This document shows positions 1 through 9,077 of a DNA stretch of 64,000 bases, piece by piece. Under the pieces are notes generated by a model, which had not been told where the DNA came from, searched no databases, and saw nothing but the letters and a program-made list of their open reading frames with translations. The position numbers and the translations under genes were made by a program. Positions within the stretch are counted from its first letter, which is position 1. The number at the start of each line of letters is the position of its first letter. The DNA is from Pseudomonas sp. S09G 359 (lineage in GTDB: Bacteria > Pseudomonadota > Gammaproteobacteria > Pseudomonadales > Pseudomonadaceae): positions 1,804,501 through 1,868,500 of the forward strand of contig NZ_CP025263.1 of NCBI RefSeq assembly GCF_002843605.1. Reading direction: 5' to 3'.

Positions 1-195
1 CAAGTGATCGAAGTCGAGCCGCCGGTGCGCTACGGCTATGTATGGTCACGCGGTTACTGGCGTTGGGACGGCGGCCGTTACGTCGCGGTTCACGGCCATT
101 GGGAGCCAGTGCGCGAGGGCTATCGCTATGTGCATCCGCACTGGGTGCAACGCAACGATGGTTACCACTGGCAGGGCGGTGGCTGGGTTCGCTGA
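1..195 (+). CDS. C-terminal end of a WXXGXW-like repeat protein (partial)
   Basis: The reading frame is open from the first base and ends at TGA 193-195, so only the last 64 residues are present. The segment is rich in aromatic residues in a repeating pattern (WSRGYWRWDGGRY, HGHWEPVREGY, HWQGGGW). This resembles the YXWGXW/WXXGXW repeat found in small secreted or periplasmic proteins of proteobacteria, whose function is poorly known. The start and any signal peptide lie outside the window. It converges with the next gene, with 7 bases between the stops. Confidence 0.6.
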   Translation, partial: QVIEVEPPVRYGYVWSRGYWRWDGGRYVAVHGHWEPVREGYRYVHPHWVQRNDGYHWQGGGWVR

Positions 196-202
196 GCCCT
201 GG

Positions 203-577
203 TTAGCCCGGTTTCTGGGTGCCCAATAACCGAACTTCGCGCAACAGCGCGGCACCGAGCTGGTCGGTGCCGAGTTCCCGGTAACCCACGGCCTTGATTT
301 CGCCGTTCTCTTCCGCCTGGATGATGATCACCGGCGTCTCTTTGCCAGTGGTTTCGTCGATGTGCATCGCGTACTGGGGAATATCCAGCTTGATCGGCGT
401 ACCTGCTGCCTGGCCTTTCACATTGATCAGGAACGCCGCACAACCGCTGTCGACATCCAGGCTGGTGGCAGAGCGACCGCTCACAAAGCAGGTTTGCGGC
501 AGTTCGGGCCAGGTGATGGTGTTGGCCTGGGCGAACGTTGGCGCGATCACCAAGGCGGCGAGAAGAAGCGTACGCAC
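203..577 (-). CDS. Small secreted protein of unknown function
   Basis: The 124-residue product starts at GTG 577 (VRTLLLAALVIAPTFAQA), which gives a clean Sec signal peptide with an AQA cleavage site. A GAGAG about 10 bases upstream can serve as ribosome binding site. Extending the frame to position 640 would put a charged, unlikely leader before the signal peptide. The mature part has two cysteines (QTCFVSG and DSGCAAF) that could form a disulfide in the periplasm. I do not recognise the family. Confidence 0.6.
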   Translation of the reverse strand: MRTLLLAALVIAPTFAQANTITWPELPQTCFVSGRSATSLDVDSGCAAFLINVKGQAAGTPIKLDIPQYAMHIDETTGKETPVIIIQAEENGEIKAVGYRELGTDQLGAALLREVRLLGTQKPG

Positions 578-649
578 GTGGGGATTTCTCTCGATCAAGG
601 GGTAGATGCGGTTTTTACCAAAGCCTGCCCTTTGCCGCAACGCTGCGAC

Positions 650-1045
650 TCACGCCAGCCGTTTCATGCCTGCAGCCTTGGCCGCATTGAGGTCGAAGGT
701 GGCGGTGTACTCGCAACCGGCGGCGTGGGCGCAGCGCTCGATCAGGCAGTCGGCGAAGTCGGCTTTGTTGGCGGAAAATCGTCGCAGTGCCTGCCAGATG
801 ACCTCAGCGTGTTCGATGGTCAGTTCGCGGGTGCGCAGTAGCGTTTCGAGTACCGTGACCACATCGCTCTTGGCTGACTGGTAGCAGCTCTGTAACACCC
901 AGACCAACTCGACTACCGACACCAGGCTGACAAACCCCGGTGAAAACGCGGTGAAAGATTCGATCAACTCGCAGGCCTTGGGGGATTGAACCGGATCGTC
1001 CTGGGTCACATAGCGCACCAAAACGTTGGTATCCAGGCCGATCAT
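650..1045 (-). CDS. PIN-domain ribonuclease toxin (VapC-like)
   Basis: A 131-residue single-domain PIN protein. The acidic residues expected to bind Mg are visible: D5 in MIGLDTNVLVRY, a glutamate in SVVELVWVL, and aspartates in ANKADFADCLI and ATFD. PIN proteins of this size are usually RNases of type II toxin-antitoxin pairs. Its start overlaps the end of the upstream AbrB-type gene by 4 bases, the usual antitoxin-then-toxin arrangement with translational coupling. The RNA target cannot be read from the sequence. Confidence 0.85.
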   Translation of the reverse strand: MIGLDTNVLVRYVTQDDPVQSPKACELIESFTAFSPGFVSLVSVVELVWVLQSCYQSAKSDVVTVLETLLRTRELTIEHAEVIWQALRRFSANKADFADCLIERCAHAAGCEYTATFDLNAAKAAGMKRLA

Positions 1046-1284
1046 CCAGCTTTCGCTCCCTGTGTTGCAATGGCGCGGTTCATGTCCTCGATGGAGACTG
1101 CCCTGACGGGCTTTTGGATCAGCCCCTTGAGGTCGTGAACGGTTTTGCTCGCGGCAATCATGGAAAACTTGCCGTCTTCCATTTCGACAAATTCAACCCG
1201 GTCCCCGGTTTCCAGGCCCAGGGCAGTCCTGACTTGGATGGGAATGGTGATTTGCCCTTTTGAGGTCAGTGTGGCGGTTGCCAT
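1042..1284 (-). CDS. AbrB/SpoVT-type antitoxin
   Basis: The product has the swapped-hairpin AbrB DNA-binding fold: MATATLTSKGQITIP, then VRTALGLETGDRVEF. The C-terminal tail (DLKGLIQKPVRAVSIEDM) is the kind of segment that wraps and blocks a PIN toxin. The chosen ATG at 1284 has a GGAG 9 bases upstream; another ATG at 1299 would add MEIFD. It should neutralise the PIN toxin encoded just downstream and repress the pair, probably through the inverted repeat at 1309-1326. Confidence 0.82.
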   Translation of the reverse strand: MATATLTSKGQITIPIQVRTALGLETGDRVEFVEMEDGKFSMIAASKTVHDLKGLIQKPVRAVSIEDMNRAIATQGAKAG

Positions 1285-1308
1285 ATCGAAAATCTCCATC
1301 GTGATACG

Positions 1309-1326
1309 CCTTACCTTAGGGTAAGG
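1309..1326. promoter_or_regulatory. Candidate operator of the PIN/AbrB toxin-antitoxin pair
   Basis: A perfect 7-bp inverted repeat, CCTTACC-TTAG-GGTAAGG, lies 25 bases upstream of the antitoxin start. AbrB-type antitoxins usually bind such palindromes at their own promoter. The site is seen directly; its use is inferred. Confidence 0.55.
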
Positions 1327-1454
1327 AATTATGGAGGACAAGATCCGTTGGTCCATAGGTCGCTCATCTGGTGTGGGTTGAAAGGAACAGGTAAAAAGAT
1401 AGCCCGTTTCCTCCCGTCGACACGTCTGAACACGACCGAAAAGAGATACCGCAT

Positions 1455-1847
1455 ATGACTGACCGCCACCTCGTCATCCCGACCGCCATGCTGCCGATTG
1501 TCGAGCGCGCGGGCTACGTGCCCGCCGTCAAGGTCGGCAAGACGCTCTACTGCGCAGGGCAGGTGGGCCGCACGCCGGAACTGGCCGTAATCGAAGACCC
1601 CGAGGCGCAATTCGTTGCCGCCTGGGACAACCTGCGGGTGGTATTGGAAGAGGGCGGCTGCACCTTCGAAGACGTGGTGGACATGACCACCTACCACGTC
1701 AATATGAGCCAACACATGGCGGTTTTTCGGGAGGTGAAAAACCGCCTGTTCCCACGTGGGCATTGCGCCTGGACCACCCTAGGTGTGTCCGAACTGGCGC
1801 ATCCCGGGTTGCTGGTGGAAATCAAATGTGTGGCAATACAGCGCTGA
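1455..1847 (+). CDS. RidA/YjgF family protein
   Basis: A 130-residue single-domain Rid protein, with family signatures KTLYCAGQVGRTPE, EAQFVAAWDNLRVVLEEGG and VDMTTYHVN. Classical RidA hydrolyses reactive enamine/imine intermediates and needs an arginine before its last strand (R105 in E. coli). When the last strand VEIKCVA is aligned with the RidA end, a threonine of AWTTLG falls at that place. This is therefore probably a Rid subfamily without the standard 2-aminoacrylate deaminase activity. It is divergent from the toxin-antitoxin pair, and no operon partner is visible. Confidence 0.85.
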   Translation: MTDRHLVIPTAMLPIVERAGYVPAVKVGKTLYCAGQVGRTPELAVIEDPEAQFVAAWDNLRVVLEEGGCTFEDVVDMTTYHVNMSQHMAVFREVKNRLFPRGHCAWTTLGVSELAHPGLLVEIKCVAIQR

Positions 1848-1851
1848 CTGA

Positions 1852-3225
1852 TTACTGCACCACGCGATAACACGGCACATACGCCGCGCCGCCCGGCAGC
1901 TTCATGCGATGCTGGGCGACAAACGCCTGCAGCAGCTCGTCCAGCGGTTTCATGATGGCCGGGTCGCCGTGGATTTCGTACGGGCCGTTCTGCTCGATCA
2001 GGCGGATGCCCTTGTCCTTGACGTTGCCGGCCACAATCCCCGAGAACGCGCGGCGCAGGTTGGCCGCCAGTTCATGGGGCGGCAACGCGTGGCTCAGTTG
2101 CAGGCTGGCCATGTTTTCGTGGGTGGGGTCGAACGGGCGCTGGAAGCCCTCGTCGATCTTCAGCAGCCAGTTGAAGTGGAACGCGTCGTTGCGCTCGCGG
2201 CGGAACTGCTTCACCGCCTTGAGGCCGGCGGTCATCTGGCGTGCCACTTCCGCCGGGTCGTCGATGATGATCTGATAGTGGGCCTGCGCCGCTTCGCCCA
2301 AGGTGGCGCCGACGAAGGCATGCAACTGTTGCAGGTACGGGGCGGCGTGTTTTGGCCCGGTGAGGATGACCGGGAACGGCAGGTCGCGGTTGTCCGGGTG
2401 CATCAGGATGCCCAGCAGGTACAGGAACTCTTCGGCGGTACCGGCGCCGCCCGGGAAGATGATGATGCCGTGGCCGACGCGTACGAAGGCTTCCAGGCGC
2501 TTTTCGATGTCCGGCAGGATCACCAGTTCGTTGACGATCGGGTTCGGCGCTTCGGCGGCGATGATCCCCGGCTCGGTGAGGCCCAGGTAGCGGCCGCCGG
2601 TAATACGTTGCTTGGCGTGGGAAATGGTCGCGCCCTTCATCGGACCTTTCATTACGCCAGGGCCGCAACCGGTGCACACGTCGAGGCTGCGCAGGCCCAG
2701 TTCGTGGCCGACTTTCTTGGTGTATTTGTATTCTTCGGTATTGATCGAGTGCCCACCCCAGCACACCACGATTTTCGGCTCGACACCTGGGCGCAACGTG
2801 CGGGCGTTGCGCAGCAGGTGGAACACGTAGTCGGTGATGCCTTGGGAGTTGCTCAGGTCGATGCGTTGGCTGTCCAGCTCGTTCTCGGTGTAGACGATGT
2901 CGCGCAGGGCGCTGAAGAGCATCTCGCGGGTGCTGGCGATCATTTCGCCATCGACGAAGGCGTCGGCCGGCGCATTCAGCAATTCCAGGCGTACGCCGCG
3001 ATCCTGCTGGTGGATACGCACTTCAAAGTCTTTATAGGCGTCGAGGATGGTCTTGGCGTTGTCGATATGCGCGCCGGTGTTGAGGATCGCCAGGGCACAT
3101 TGGCGGAACAGGGTGTAGATGCTGCCGGTACCGGCTTCGCTCAGTTGCTGGACTTCACGTTGGGACAGGGTTTCGAGGCTGCCCTTGGGGCTGACGGAGG
3201 CATTGATGACTTGACGTTGGGGCAT
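1852..3225 (-). CDS. ppnN: Nucleotide 5'-monophosphate nucleosidase PpnN
   Basis: A 457-residue protein of the YgdH/PpnN type. It has a central LOG-like domain with the motifs GPGVMKGPMKGA and FPGGAGTAEE, flanked by the N- and C-terminal domains seen in the long PpnN form. The enzyme cleaves purine and pyrimidine nucleoside monophosphates to base plus ribose 5-phosphate, and in E. coli it is controlled by (p)ppGpp. The ATG at 3225 is preceded by AAGGA 8 bases upstream; the frame is open further but without a better start. It is convergent with the Rid gene and transcribed alone. Confidence 0.92.
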   Translation of the reverse strand: MPQRQVINASVSPKGSLETLSQREVQQLSEAGTGSIYTLFRQCALAILNTGAHIDNAKTILDAYKDFEVRIHQQDRGVRLELLNAPADAFVDGEMIASTREMLFSALRDIVYTENELDSQRIDLSNSQGITDYVFHLLRNARTLRPGVEPKIVVCWGGHSINTEEYKYTKKVGHELGLRSLDVCTGCGPGVMKGPMKGATISHAKQRITGGRYLGLTEPGIIAAEAPNPIVNELVILPDIEKRLEAFVRVGHGIIIFPGGAGTAEEFLYLLGILMHPDNRDLPFPVILTGPKHAAPYLQQLHAFVGATLGEAAQAHYQIIIDDPAEVARQMTAGLKAVKQFRRERNDAFHFNWLLKIDEGFQRPFDPTHENMASLQLSHALPPHELAANLRRAFSGIVAGNVKDKGIRLIEQNGPYEIHGDPAIMKPLDELLQAFVAQHRMKLPGGAAYVPCYRVVQ

Positions 3226-3371
3226 TCTGATTCCTTGAAAGCACAGCCACCGCGCCCGTGCGGGGCGATGGCTTGAGAATGATGGGTGCCGATCACGGCA
3301 CACGAGACGGTTATTTACCTCAGGCGCAAGGCCGAGCGCAAATGCCGTCTACCACCATCATGCCGCAGAAC

Positions 3372-4196
3372 TTACTGAATCAGCTTCCAGTTTTTGTAGA
3401 AAACCCGACGCAGGGTAAAGACCATCCCGGCAAACCCCGCGATCACGGCGTTGAGCACCAAGGGTACGGGTGTTGGCCGCACGATATCGATAAACAGGCA
3501 GTAACGCTTTGCGTCGTTTTTGTTGAAGGACGCGTGCATCAACGTGTCATCGAAGATGAACAGCGGGTCGTCGTGCCAGTAATGCTTGTGCTTGCCCACC
3601 TGGATGTAGACGCCGTCGTGATGGGGCGCCGGGGCCATGTTGTAGAGCACACGGAACATCATGCGCAGCGGGCCGAAGTGAAACGAGGTGGAGCGGTTTT
3701 CGTTGAATACCGAGACACCGATGGTCTTCACGAACGGCAGCTTTTCGCGCAGTTGCGGGATATCCAGGGTGGTCTCGATCGACCGCCCATACCACTGGAA
3801 GAACAACATGCCGCGCTTTTTCTCGGCCATCCGCTCATCCAGGTAGCCGATGATCTCATCCTTGTGGGCCATGGCATCGTTGATCACTTGTTGCAGGTCT
3901 TCACGCCAGGCCGGTGGCAGGTCGCGCATCGTATAAACGTGGCGGTTGCGCGAGCTCAGCAGGTCGAACAGCGTGTTGAACGGCGCCAGCAGCCAGGTGT
4001 TGCGGCCGCTGCCGACAAAGTATTTCTTGATCGTGGGCGCGTCGTACAAACCGTTGCGTAGGAAATCGTAGATACCGCAGACCAGCACCAGGCAGAGAAA
4101 CACCAGCGTGGTTTCAGGGAATACATCGATAATCAGCAGTACGCCGAGTACCCAGGCGACCGAGATCGCCTTTTTACGCAAAGCAGGCTTGTTCAT
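3372..4196 (-). CDS. LpxO-like aspartyl/asparaginyl beta-hydroxylase family dioxygenase
   Basis: A 274-residue Fe(II)/2-oxoglutarate dioxygenase of the AspH family. One or two hydrophobic segments at the N-terminus (about residues 10-45, VLGVLLIIDVF and VFLCLVLVCGIYDF) anchor it in the inner membrane. Conserved patches include SFHFGPLR, FDDTLMHASFN and YCLFIDIVRP. This architecture matches LpxO, which 2-hydroxylates the secondary laurate of lipid A in Pseudomonas and Salmonella, but the substrate is not proven. A short hydrophobic C-terminal segment is also present. Start ATG 4196 has GGAG 7 bases upstream. Confidence 0.75.
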   Translation of the reverse strand: MNKPALRKKAISVAWVLGVLLIIDVFPETTLVFLCLVLVCGIYDFLRNGLYDAPTIKKYFVGSGRNTWLLAPFNTLFDLLSSRNRHVYTMRDLPPAWREDLQQVINDAMAHKDEIIGYLDERMAEKKRGMLFFQWYGRSIETTLDIPQLREKLPFVKTIGVSVFNENRSTSFHFGPLRMMFRVLYNMAPAPHHDGVYIQVGKHKHYWHDDPLFIFDDTLMHASFNKNDAKRYCLFIDIVRPTPVPLVLNAVIAGFAGMVFTLRRVFYKNWKLIQ

Positions 4197-4504
4197 GACA
4201 CAGCTCCAGGAGGGCGCCATTCGACAGGTCCGGATCCCTGGCTGCGAGTGGTGGGGGTTTTGAAACATATTGAAACAACTACGTCATGATAAGGCGTTCT
4301 GCGGCGGATTGGCGTTTTAAATAGTGCGAAATTGTGAAGGCATTACGCAGATTTGCACGGTGTGAACGCTGTGTGGGATTGGATTTTGTAAACAGAACAT
4401 TTGCGACTATCGTGACGCTTCGGTTTTTCAGGCGTCATAGACCGGTACGATTAAGTTGAATGGCCACCACTGGCCTTCGGCACCTTGGAAGAGGCAGAAA
4501 TTTT
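4197..4504. other. Divergent intergenic region between the LpxO-like gene and fabV
   Basis: This gap of 308 bases is clearly more AT-rich than its surroundings and must hold the promoters of both divergent genes. I see no convincing sigma-70 pair, operator palindrome or small gene in it. Confidence 0.5.
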
Positions 4505-5698
4505 ATGATCATCAAACCGCGGGTTCGTGGCTTTATCTGTGTGACCGCTCACCCTGTTGGCTGTGAAGCGAACGTCAAGGAACAGATCGACTACGTGACT
4601 CAACACGGCGTCATCGAAAGCGGCCCGAAAAAGGTGCTGGTTCTCGGCGCTTCCACCGGCTACGGCCTGGCCGCGCGCATCAGTGCTGCGTTTGGCTGCG
4701 GCGCCGACACCCTGGGCGTGTTTTTTGAGAAAGAAGGCGAAGAAGGCAAGCTGAGTTCCGCCGGCTGGTACAACAGCGCCGCGTTCGAGAAGTTTGCCGT
4801 TGAAAAAGGCCTGTACGCCAATAGCATCAATGGCGACGCGTTTTCCGACGAGATCAAGCGCCTGACCATCGAAACCATCAAGAAAGACCTGGGCAAGATC
4901 GACCTGGTGGTCTACAGCCTGGCCGCGCCACGCCGTACCGACCCGCAAGGCGTGGTGCACAACTCCACCCTCAAGCCGATCGGCAAGGCTGTGACCCTGC
5001 GCGGGATCAACACCGACAAGGGCGTTGTAGTCGACACCACCCTGGAACCTGCCACCCAGGAAGAAATCGACGGCACCGTCAAAGTGATGGGCGGCGAAGA
5101 CTGGCAGCTGTGGATCGACGCGCTGCGTGACGCCGATGTGCTGGCCGAAGGCGCCAAGACCACCGCGTTCACCTACCTTGGCGAGAAGCTGACCCAGGAC
5201 ATCTACTGGAACGGCTCCATCGGCGAAGCCAAGAAAGACCTCGACAAGAAAGTCCTGACCCTGCGTGACAACCTCGCTGCGCTGAAAGGCGACGCCCGTG
5301 TGTCGGTACTCAAGGCCGTGGTCACCCAGGCCAGCTCGGCGATCCCGATCATGCCGCTGTACCTGTCGCTGCTGTTCAAGGTGATGAAAGAGCAGGGCAC
5401 CCACGAAGGTTGCATCGAGCAGGTCTACGGCCTGTTCAAGGACAGCCTGTACGGCAGCCAGCCGAAACTCGACGCCGACGGCCGCCTGCGCGCCGACCTG
5501 GCCGAGCTGGAACCGAAGGTTCAGGACGCCGTCGCGGCGCTGTGGAACCAGGTCACCGACGACAACGTCAACGAGATCAGCGACTTTGCCGGCTACAAGG
5601 CGGAGTTCCTGCGCCTGTTCGGCTTTGAGATCGACGGCGTGGACTACGAGGCTGACGTGAACCCGACTGTGAAGATCAATGGCCTGATCCAGGCCTGA
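4505..5698 (+). CDS. fabV: Trans-2-enoyl-ACP/CoA reductase FabV
   Basis: A 397-residue long-type enoyl reductase that catalyses the last step of each fatty acid elongation round with NAD(P)H. The nucleotide-binding motif is [15 protein letters not shown] (about residues 44-58). The catalytic pair is Y234 and K243, in the Y-x8-K spacing that distinguishes FabV from FabI. FabV enzymes are insensitive to triclosan. ATG 4505 starts the conserved N-terminus [10 protein letters not shown]. The gene stands alone and is followed by a palindromic repeat. Confidence 0.95.
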   Translation: MIIKPRVRGFICVTAHPVGCEANVKEQIDYVTQHGVIESGPKKVLVLGASTGYGLAARISAAFGCGADTLGVFFEKEGEEGKLSSAGWYNSAAFEKFAVEKGLYANSINGDAFSDEIKRLTIETIKKDLGKIDLVVYSLAAPRRTDPQGVVHNSTLKPIGKAVTLRGINTDKGVVVDTTLEPATQEEIDGTVKVMGGEDWQLWIDALRDADVLAEGAKTTAFTYLGEKLTQDIYWNGSIGEAKKDLDKKVLTLRDNLAALKGDARVSVLKAVVTQASSAIPIMPLYLSLLFKVMKEQGTHEGCIEQVYGLFKDSLYGSQPKLDADGRLRADLAELEPKVQDAVAALWNQVTDDNVNEISDFAGYKAEFLRLFGFEIDGVDYEADVNPTVKINGLIQA

Positions 5699-5711
5699 AC
5701 ACCCCGTTAAT

Positions 5712-5820
5712 AAATGTGGGAGGGGCGGTGCGACGATTCGACTTGCCCCCGATGGCGGAGTGTCAGTCAGCCTATGTATGACTGACACACTGCCATCGGG
5801 GGCAAGCCCCTCCCACATTT
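5712..5820. repeat. Long palindromic intergenic repeat with a 16-nt insert in one arm
   Basis: An imperfect inverted repeat: arms begin AAATGTGGGAGGGG and end CCCCTCCCACATTT, with inner complementary parts CCCCCGATGGC and GACTGACAC. The left arm carries 16 extra bases at 5726-5741 (CGGTGCGACGATTCGA) that the right arm lacks. Related copies are at 10274, 12838, 21057 and 21977. It lies between convergent genes and may act as a bidirectional transcript end. Confidence 0.85.
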
Positions 5821-5839
5821 TTGCTTTGCATACACATTG

Positions 5840-6745
5840 TTACCGCGCCCACTTTTCCATCGCGAAATCCACAAACGCTCGCAGCTTCGGCAAGCGATAG
5901 CGGTCCTGGCGATACAGCAGGTGCATCGGCCGGCTGGGCAGTTGGTATTCGGTCAACAAGGCCACCAGCTTGCCGCTCTCCAGATCTGGTTGCACCAATG
6001 CATCGGCCAGCATGATGATGCCCATGCCGTTTACGGCCGCCTGGCGCAAGCCTTGCGAACTGTTGATGGTCAATGAGCCAGACACCGGAACCTCCACCTC
6101 ACCGCCCTCGCCAGTCATGCGCCAGAGTTTATCGGTATCACGCCAGTTGTCGGTCGCAGGGTAAGCGAACGCCAGGCAGTCGTGATGCTGCAGCTGCTCG
6201 GGCGTTTGCGGCGTGCCACGTCGCGCCAGGTAGGCAGGAGATGCGCAGAGGGTGAGGGTGTACGCTTGCATGGGCCTGGCGATCAGGCTGGAGGTTTCCA
6301 GTTCGCCGAGCCGGATCGCCACGTCGAAGCCGCTGTCGACCAGGTCCACGCGCTCATTGCTCAGCTCTACGTACAGGTTGATCTGCGGGTAGCGCTGGGA
6401 AAATTCGCTCAGCGCGGGTGTCAGCCGTTCGGTGCCGAACACCGGTGGGGCGGTGATGCGCAGGGTGCCCTTGGGCACGTCGCTGTGGGCTTGCTCGGCG
6501 AGTTGTTCGGAGTCGGCCACCAGCCCCAGCACTTCCAGGCAGCGCTGGTAATACTGCCCGCCAAATTCCGTAAGGCTTTGTTTGCGCGTGGTGCGCTTGA
6601 GCAGGCTGACGCCCAGGCGCTGTTCGAGGGCGCGCAGGTGGTTGCCGACCATGGTGGTCGACATCCCGCAGGCGTGGGCCGCCGCCGTCATGCTGCCGGC
6701 CTCGACCACTTTTACGTACACCGACATTGCCTGGAACAAATCCAT
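5840..6745 (-). CDS. LysR family transcriptional regulator
   Basis: A 301-residue regulator with an N-terminal winged helix-turn-helix (residues about 1-60; AGSMTAAAHACGMSTTMVGNHL) and a C-terminal type 2 periplasmic-binding-like effector domain. It belongs to the CrgA-like branch of LysR proteins that often act on adjacent divergent genes. ATG 6745 begins the usual MDLFQAMSVYVKV start and has AGGG 7-8 bases upstream. It is divergent from the aminotransferase gene, its most likely target. The effector is unknown. Confidence 0.88.
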   Translation of the reverse strand: MDLFQAMSVYVKVVEAGSMTAAAHACGMSTTMVGNHLRALEQRLGVSLLKRTTRKQSLTEFGGQYYQRCLEVLGLVADSEQLAEQAHSDVPKGTLRITAPPVFGTERLTPALSEFSQRYPQINLYVELSNERVDLVDSGFDVAIRLGELETSSLIARPMQAYTLTLCASPAYLARRGTPQTPEQLQHHDCLAFAYPATDNWRDTDKLWRMTGEGGEVEVPVSGSLTINSSQGLRQAAVNGMGIIMLADALVQPDLESGKLVALLTEYQLPSRPMHLLYRQDRYRLPKLRAFVDFAMEKWAR

Positions 6746-6848
6746 TATCAAGCCCTGGTTTAAAGTCATTGCAGGAAAGCACAGTTTATCCAGCTGAGGT
6801 GGCTAACGATACTTCAACCACCCTTACGCTGCACTGGAGCCTGCCACC

Positions 6849-8018
6849 ATGACCGCCGCCTGCCTGATGACCACTTATCAACCCATGGCCTTGAGTTTTA
6901 CCCGTGGCCTGGGCACGCGCCTGTGGGACAAGCAAGGCCGCGAATACCTGGACGCGGTGGCCGGCGTGGCGGTGACCAACGTCGGGCACTCTCATCCGAA
7001 ACTGGTGACAGCCATCAGCGAACAGGCTGGCTTGCTGTTGCACACGTCCAACCTCTACAGCATTGACTGGCAACAGCGCCTGGCCCAGCGCCTGGCCCAG
7101 TTATCCGGCCTGGACCGCGCTTTCTTCAATAACTCCGGCGCCGAAGCCAATGAGACCGCGCTGAAACTGGCGCGCTTGCACGGTTGGAAAAAAGGCATTG
7201 AGGAGCCCTTGGTGGTGGTGATGGAGAATGCCTTTCATGGCCGCACCTTAGGCACTATGGCGGCCAGCGATGGGCCATCGGTGCGCCTTGGCTTCCAGCG
7301 CTTGCCGGGGGATTTTCTCAAGGTCAGGTTTGGTGACCTGGCGGCGATTGAGGCGCTCACCGAGGCATTCGGCGCGCGTATCGCGGCGGTCCTGCTGGAG
7401 CCCATCCAGGGCGAAAGTGGCGTGCTCCCCGCGCCTCCCGGGTATTTGCAGGCCCTGCGCGACCATTGCACACGCCACGGCTGGCTGATGATGCTCGACG
7501 AAATCCAGACCGGCATCGGCCGCACCGGCCGCTGGTTTGCCTTTCAGCATGAAGGCATCGTGCCAGATGTGATGACCCTGGCCAAAGGCCTCGGCAATGG
7601 CGTGCCCATCGGCGCCTGCCTGGCCCGTGCCGCCGTGGCCCAGCTGTTTACTCCAGGCAGCCATGGCAGCACGTTCGGCGGAAACCCGCTGGCCTGTCGG
7701 GTCGGCTGCACAGTGCTGGACATTATCGAAGAGCAAGGCCTGTTGCAGAACGCCGCACAACAGGGGGAACGCCTGCTGGCGCGCTTGCGCATGGAGCTGG
7801 CTGACCACCCGCGGGTACTGGCGATTCGCGGGCAAGGCCTGATGATCGGTATCGAACTGGCCAGCCCTTATCGCGACCTGGCGCAGCGTGCCGCCGAGGA
7901 ATATGGACTGTTGATTAACGTGACGCGGGGGAAAGTCATTCGCCTGCTGCCACCGCTGACCCTGGATGCAAAAGAAGTCGAGATGATCGTAAGGGCCATC
8001 ACCCGACTACTGGATTGA
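6849..8018 (+). CDS. Class III PLP-dependent aminotransferase (acetylornithine aminotransferase-like)
   Basis: A 389-residue fold-type I aminotransferase of the ArgD/AstC/GabT group. Visible motifs are [34 protein letters not shown] and the PLP lysine in [14 protein letters not shown]. It most resembles acetylornithine/succinylornithine aminotransferases, which move an amino group from an omega-amino substrate to 2-oxoglutarate. There are no other arginine genes nearby, so it is probably an accessory paralogue rather than the main ArgD. A GGAG is 10 bases upstream of ATG 6849; a second in-frame ATG lies 18 bases later. Confidence 0.85.
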   Translation: MTAACLMTTYQPMALSFTRGLGTRLWDKQGREYLDAVAGVAVTNVGHSHPKLVTAISEQAGLLLHTSNLYSIDWQQRLAQRLAQLSGLDRAFFNNSGAEANETALKLARLHGWKKGIEEPLVVVMENAFHGRTLGTMAASDGPSVRLGFQRLPGDFLKVRFGDLAAIEALTEAFGARIAAVLLEPIQGESGVLPAPPGYLQALRDHCTRHGWLMMLDEIQTGIGRTGRWFAFQHEGIVPDVMTLAKGLGNGVPIGACLARAAVAQLFTPGSHGSTFGGNPLACRVGCTVLDIIEEQGLLQNAAQQGERLLARLRMELADHPRVLAIRGQGLMIGIELASPYRDLAQRAAEEYGLLINVTRGKVIRLLPPLTLDAKEVEMIVRAITRLLD

Positions 8019-8040
8019 AACCCGATCAAAATGTGGGATT

Positions 8041-8955
8041 TCACAGGCCTGGGCCATTCAGCCATTCTTGATTCATGGTTTGTGTATCTCCCAGGTACTC
8101 CAGCAACCACGCCATGGCCGGGGACAGCTTGTTCTGTGCCCAGGCCACGCACGACGGGCTGGCGGGGAAGGGCCGGGTCAGTTGCAACGCCACCAGCTCA
8201 CCGCGCTCGATCCACGGCAGCACCTGATGCGCCGGCGCCATGCCGACGCACAGGCCGTCGCGCAGGCAGTCGATGGCCGAAGCCCAGTTGGGCACCACCA
8301 GGCGGCGCTGGTTATCCAGGGTCCAGGTGTCGCGCTTGGGCAGGTTGCGTGACGTGTCGGTCATGCACAGCGAGGCGAAGGGCCGCAGTTGGTCGTCACT
8401 GAGCAAGCCTTCCACGCTCGCCAACGGGTGCCGCGCGCTGACCACACACAGCCAGTTCAACAAGCCCATATCGCGAAACGTAAAGTGGCTGGCCACCGGC
8501 ACCGCGCTGGTGGCGCCGATCACAATGTCGGTGCGCTCATCCGCCAGGGCATCCCACACGCCGTTATACACCTCATATTCCAGCAGCAATTCCACCTCCG
8601 GGAACTGCCGATAGAAATCCAGCACCAACTGCCGGCAGCGTTGGGGCTTGACGATGGAGTCCACCGCCACCTTCAACTGGCCGCTCCAGCCATTGGCTAC
8701 CTGCTGGCACAAGCGCCGCGTACCGAGCATTTTTTTCATCACGCCACGGGCTTCGTCTATAAATAGACGGCCGGCCGGGGTCAGTTCGACGTCGCGATGG
8801 CGCCGCACAAACAGTGGCACCGCCAGCCATTCCTCGAGTTGACGCACGGTGTAGCTGATGGCCGACGGCACGCGGTGCAATTCCTGGGCGGCGGCGCTGA
8901 AGCTGCCATGGCGCGCCACGGCATCGACTACATCCAGGGAATATTCAGACCACAT
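8041..8955 (-). CDS. punR: LysR family regulator PunR
   Basis: A 304-residue LysR protein with an N-terminal HTH (HGSFSAAAQELHRVPSAISY) and an effector-binding domain. It is transcribed divergently from a PunC-type transporter, as in E. coli punR-punC (formerly ydhB-ydhC), where PunR activates punC for purine nucleoside use. The assignment rests on this arrangement and on general resemblance. ATG 8955 (MWSEYSLDVVDAV) has AAGG 8 bases upstream. Confidence 0.8.
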   Translation of the reverse strand: MWSEYSLDVVDAVARHGSFSAAAQELHRVPSAISYTVRQLEEWLAVPLFVRRHRDVELTPAGRLFIDEARGVMKKMLGTRRLCQQVANGWSGQLKVAVDSIVKPQRCRQLVLDFYRQFPEVELLLEYEVYNGVWDALADERTDIVIGATSAVPVASHFTFRDMGLLNWLCVVSARHPLASVEGLLSDDQLRPFASLCMTDTSRNLPKRDTWTLDNQRRLVVPNWASAIDCLRDGLCVGMAPAHQVLPWIERGELVALQLTRPFPASPSCVAWAQNKLSPAMAWLLEYLGDTQTMNQEWLNGPGL

Positions 8956-9077
8956 AGCAGTTGCCTTCAAAATTATTGATAAGAGCGCCCAATTATTCTC
9001 GCTTCACACAAAATCTGTCAGCTTCATAATAGGCGCCAGTCAGCAAATAGTTTGATGGCAGTACCTACAAGGCTTCA

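Noticed and set aside
4451..5818. A 455-codon open frame opposite fabV
   Set aside because: It is an antisense shadow of a GC-rich gene; the translated product has no family features, while fabV on the plus strand has full catalytic motifs.
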